A stretch of 64,000 bases of DNA from Branchiostoma floridae (Eukaryota > Chordata > Leptocardii > Amphioxiformes > Branchiostomatidae), in assembly GCF_000003815.2 (NCBI RefSeq), contig NC_049992.1, positions 13,858,841 to 13,922,840 on the forward strand, in the 5' to 3' direction. This document shows positions 63,366 to 64,000 of this stretch, piece by piece. The first letter of the stretch is position 1. Every line of letters begins with the position of its first letter. The position numbers and the translations under genes are program-made. The notes beneath the pieces were generated by a model. It saw only the letters and a program-made list of their open reading frames with translations, was not told the DNA's origin and did not search any database.

Positions 63366-64000
63366 CTGGAAGACACAACAGGAATGTCAGAAATTTCACA
63401 TTATCCTGTTATGAAACTATGGTTACAGTACTATTATAGACAAAATCCAGAGGTTAATCTGTTCACCATTGTTGATCATGAAGTTACTGATGAGAGAATC
63501 AAAGGTATGATGCAGCTTGATTCAAGGGGAGTTTTATTCACACAGCACCTACACGATTACGCTATTATGGAAGAGAGAGCAAGCATGTGACCCTTGTCTT
63601 GCTACCACATTCACATAGCTATCACATAGTGGTGGCTTCTTAAATCTTAGTCAATGTTGCATTGTACTTAACATTATATACATGATGTATGTCTCCAAGA
63701 AAAATGAAAGCTAATATTTTTCTGTTTGAGGGCACCTCATTCATCCTACATGTATTTGATTCATCCAATATGTATTTGATAATGGCATTTAAGATCTATC
63801 ATTCGCATTGTCTGTCTGTGATTCATCGTTAAGATCAATCACATAAACTAATGTCTGGACAAATGAAAAATCTTTCAGGATATATGAGAATTCTTGTACA
63901 CAACCAAAATTAAACTTACTTGCTTACGTTTCAGTGTCTATCAGACACCTTCCTCAGAGCTTCTGACTGGAGTTCTGTTTCTCGCTGCTATATGTAGCCG
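63366..64000. other. SLC35F6 intron to window edge
   Basis: No exon encoding the expected N-terminus (a first transmembrane helix followed by HPFLQ-like sequence) was found on the minus strand, so the first exon should lie beyond 64000. Confidence 0.6.

Noticed and set aside
63165..63590. 141-codon plus-strand frame with a hydrophobic N-terminus
   Set aside because: It lacks a true ATG start (TTG) and lies antisense over an SLC35F6 exon whose protein match is very strong.
1..64000. Search by eye for CRISPR arrays, operons, rRNA and bacterial-type systems
   Set aside because: None seen; all tandem repeats are microsatellites or minisatellites, and gene structure is eukaryotic.

Overview
The window is animal nuclear DNA, not microbial. 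Genes are split by introns with GT/AG borders, there are long gene-poor stretches, dinucleotide microsatellites, two runs of N (4118-4920 and 13604-13703), decayed non-LTR retrotransposon ends and many short inverted-repeat (MITE-like) elements. Gene content (SLC35F6, two BTB-BACK-Kelch genes of the KBTBD type), high MITE density and CR1-like LINE tails fit an invertebrate deuterostome. A lancelet (Branchiostoma) is my best guess; this is an inference, not a database match.

Layout. 1-38,400 has no gene I can support with confidence. It holds repeats: a 407-bp hAT-type MITE with a perfect 8-bp target duplication (3326-3732), GT/AC microsatellites around the first gap, LINE 3' ends at 2224-2295, 13977-14310, 18220-18620, 33949-34387 and 35026-35110, three copies of a long-TIR MITE (27547, 32303, 36264), and three elements sharing the TIR core CTCCAAGCAGA (17791, 31089, 31311). 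Weak coding candidates lie at 20194-20310, 25636-25884 and 35230-35463; the last is a possible small secreted protein on the minus strand with a TATA box.

38,462-47,067 (+) carries a single-pass membrane protein with a Ser/Thr/Asn-rich, mucin-like ectodomain, one transmembrane helix on its own small exon, and a roughly 330-residue cytoplasmic tail ending in a class I PDZ ligand. I do not recognise its family.

48,463-55,827 holds two complete KBTBD-like genes head to head (minus strand 52,417 to 48,463, 5 exons, 609 aa; plus strand 52,857 to 55,827, 3 exons, 608 aa). Their starts are 439 bp apart, so a shared promoter is likely, and AAGATGGC (YY1-like) motifs sit at start codons on both sides. 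Such proteins normally act as substrate adaptors for Cullin-3 ubiquitin ligases.

60,396-63,365 (-) is SLC35F6, a drug/metabolite-transporter superfamily protein, complete except for its first coding exon, which lies beyond the right edge. One of its introns carries a minisatellite that has copied the 5' splice site, and its introns also hold a 28-bp perfect-stem hairpin and a CAGGG-type foldback element.

These genes show no sign of forming one pathway. The most distinctive features are the divergent KBTBD pair, the unrecognised mucin-like receptor and the repeat landscape.
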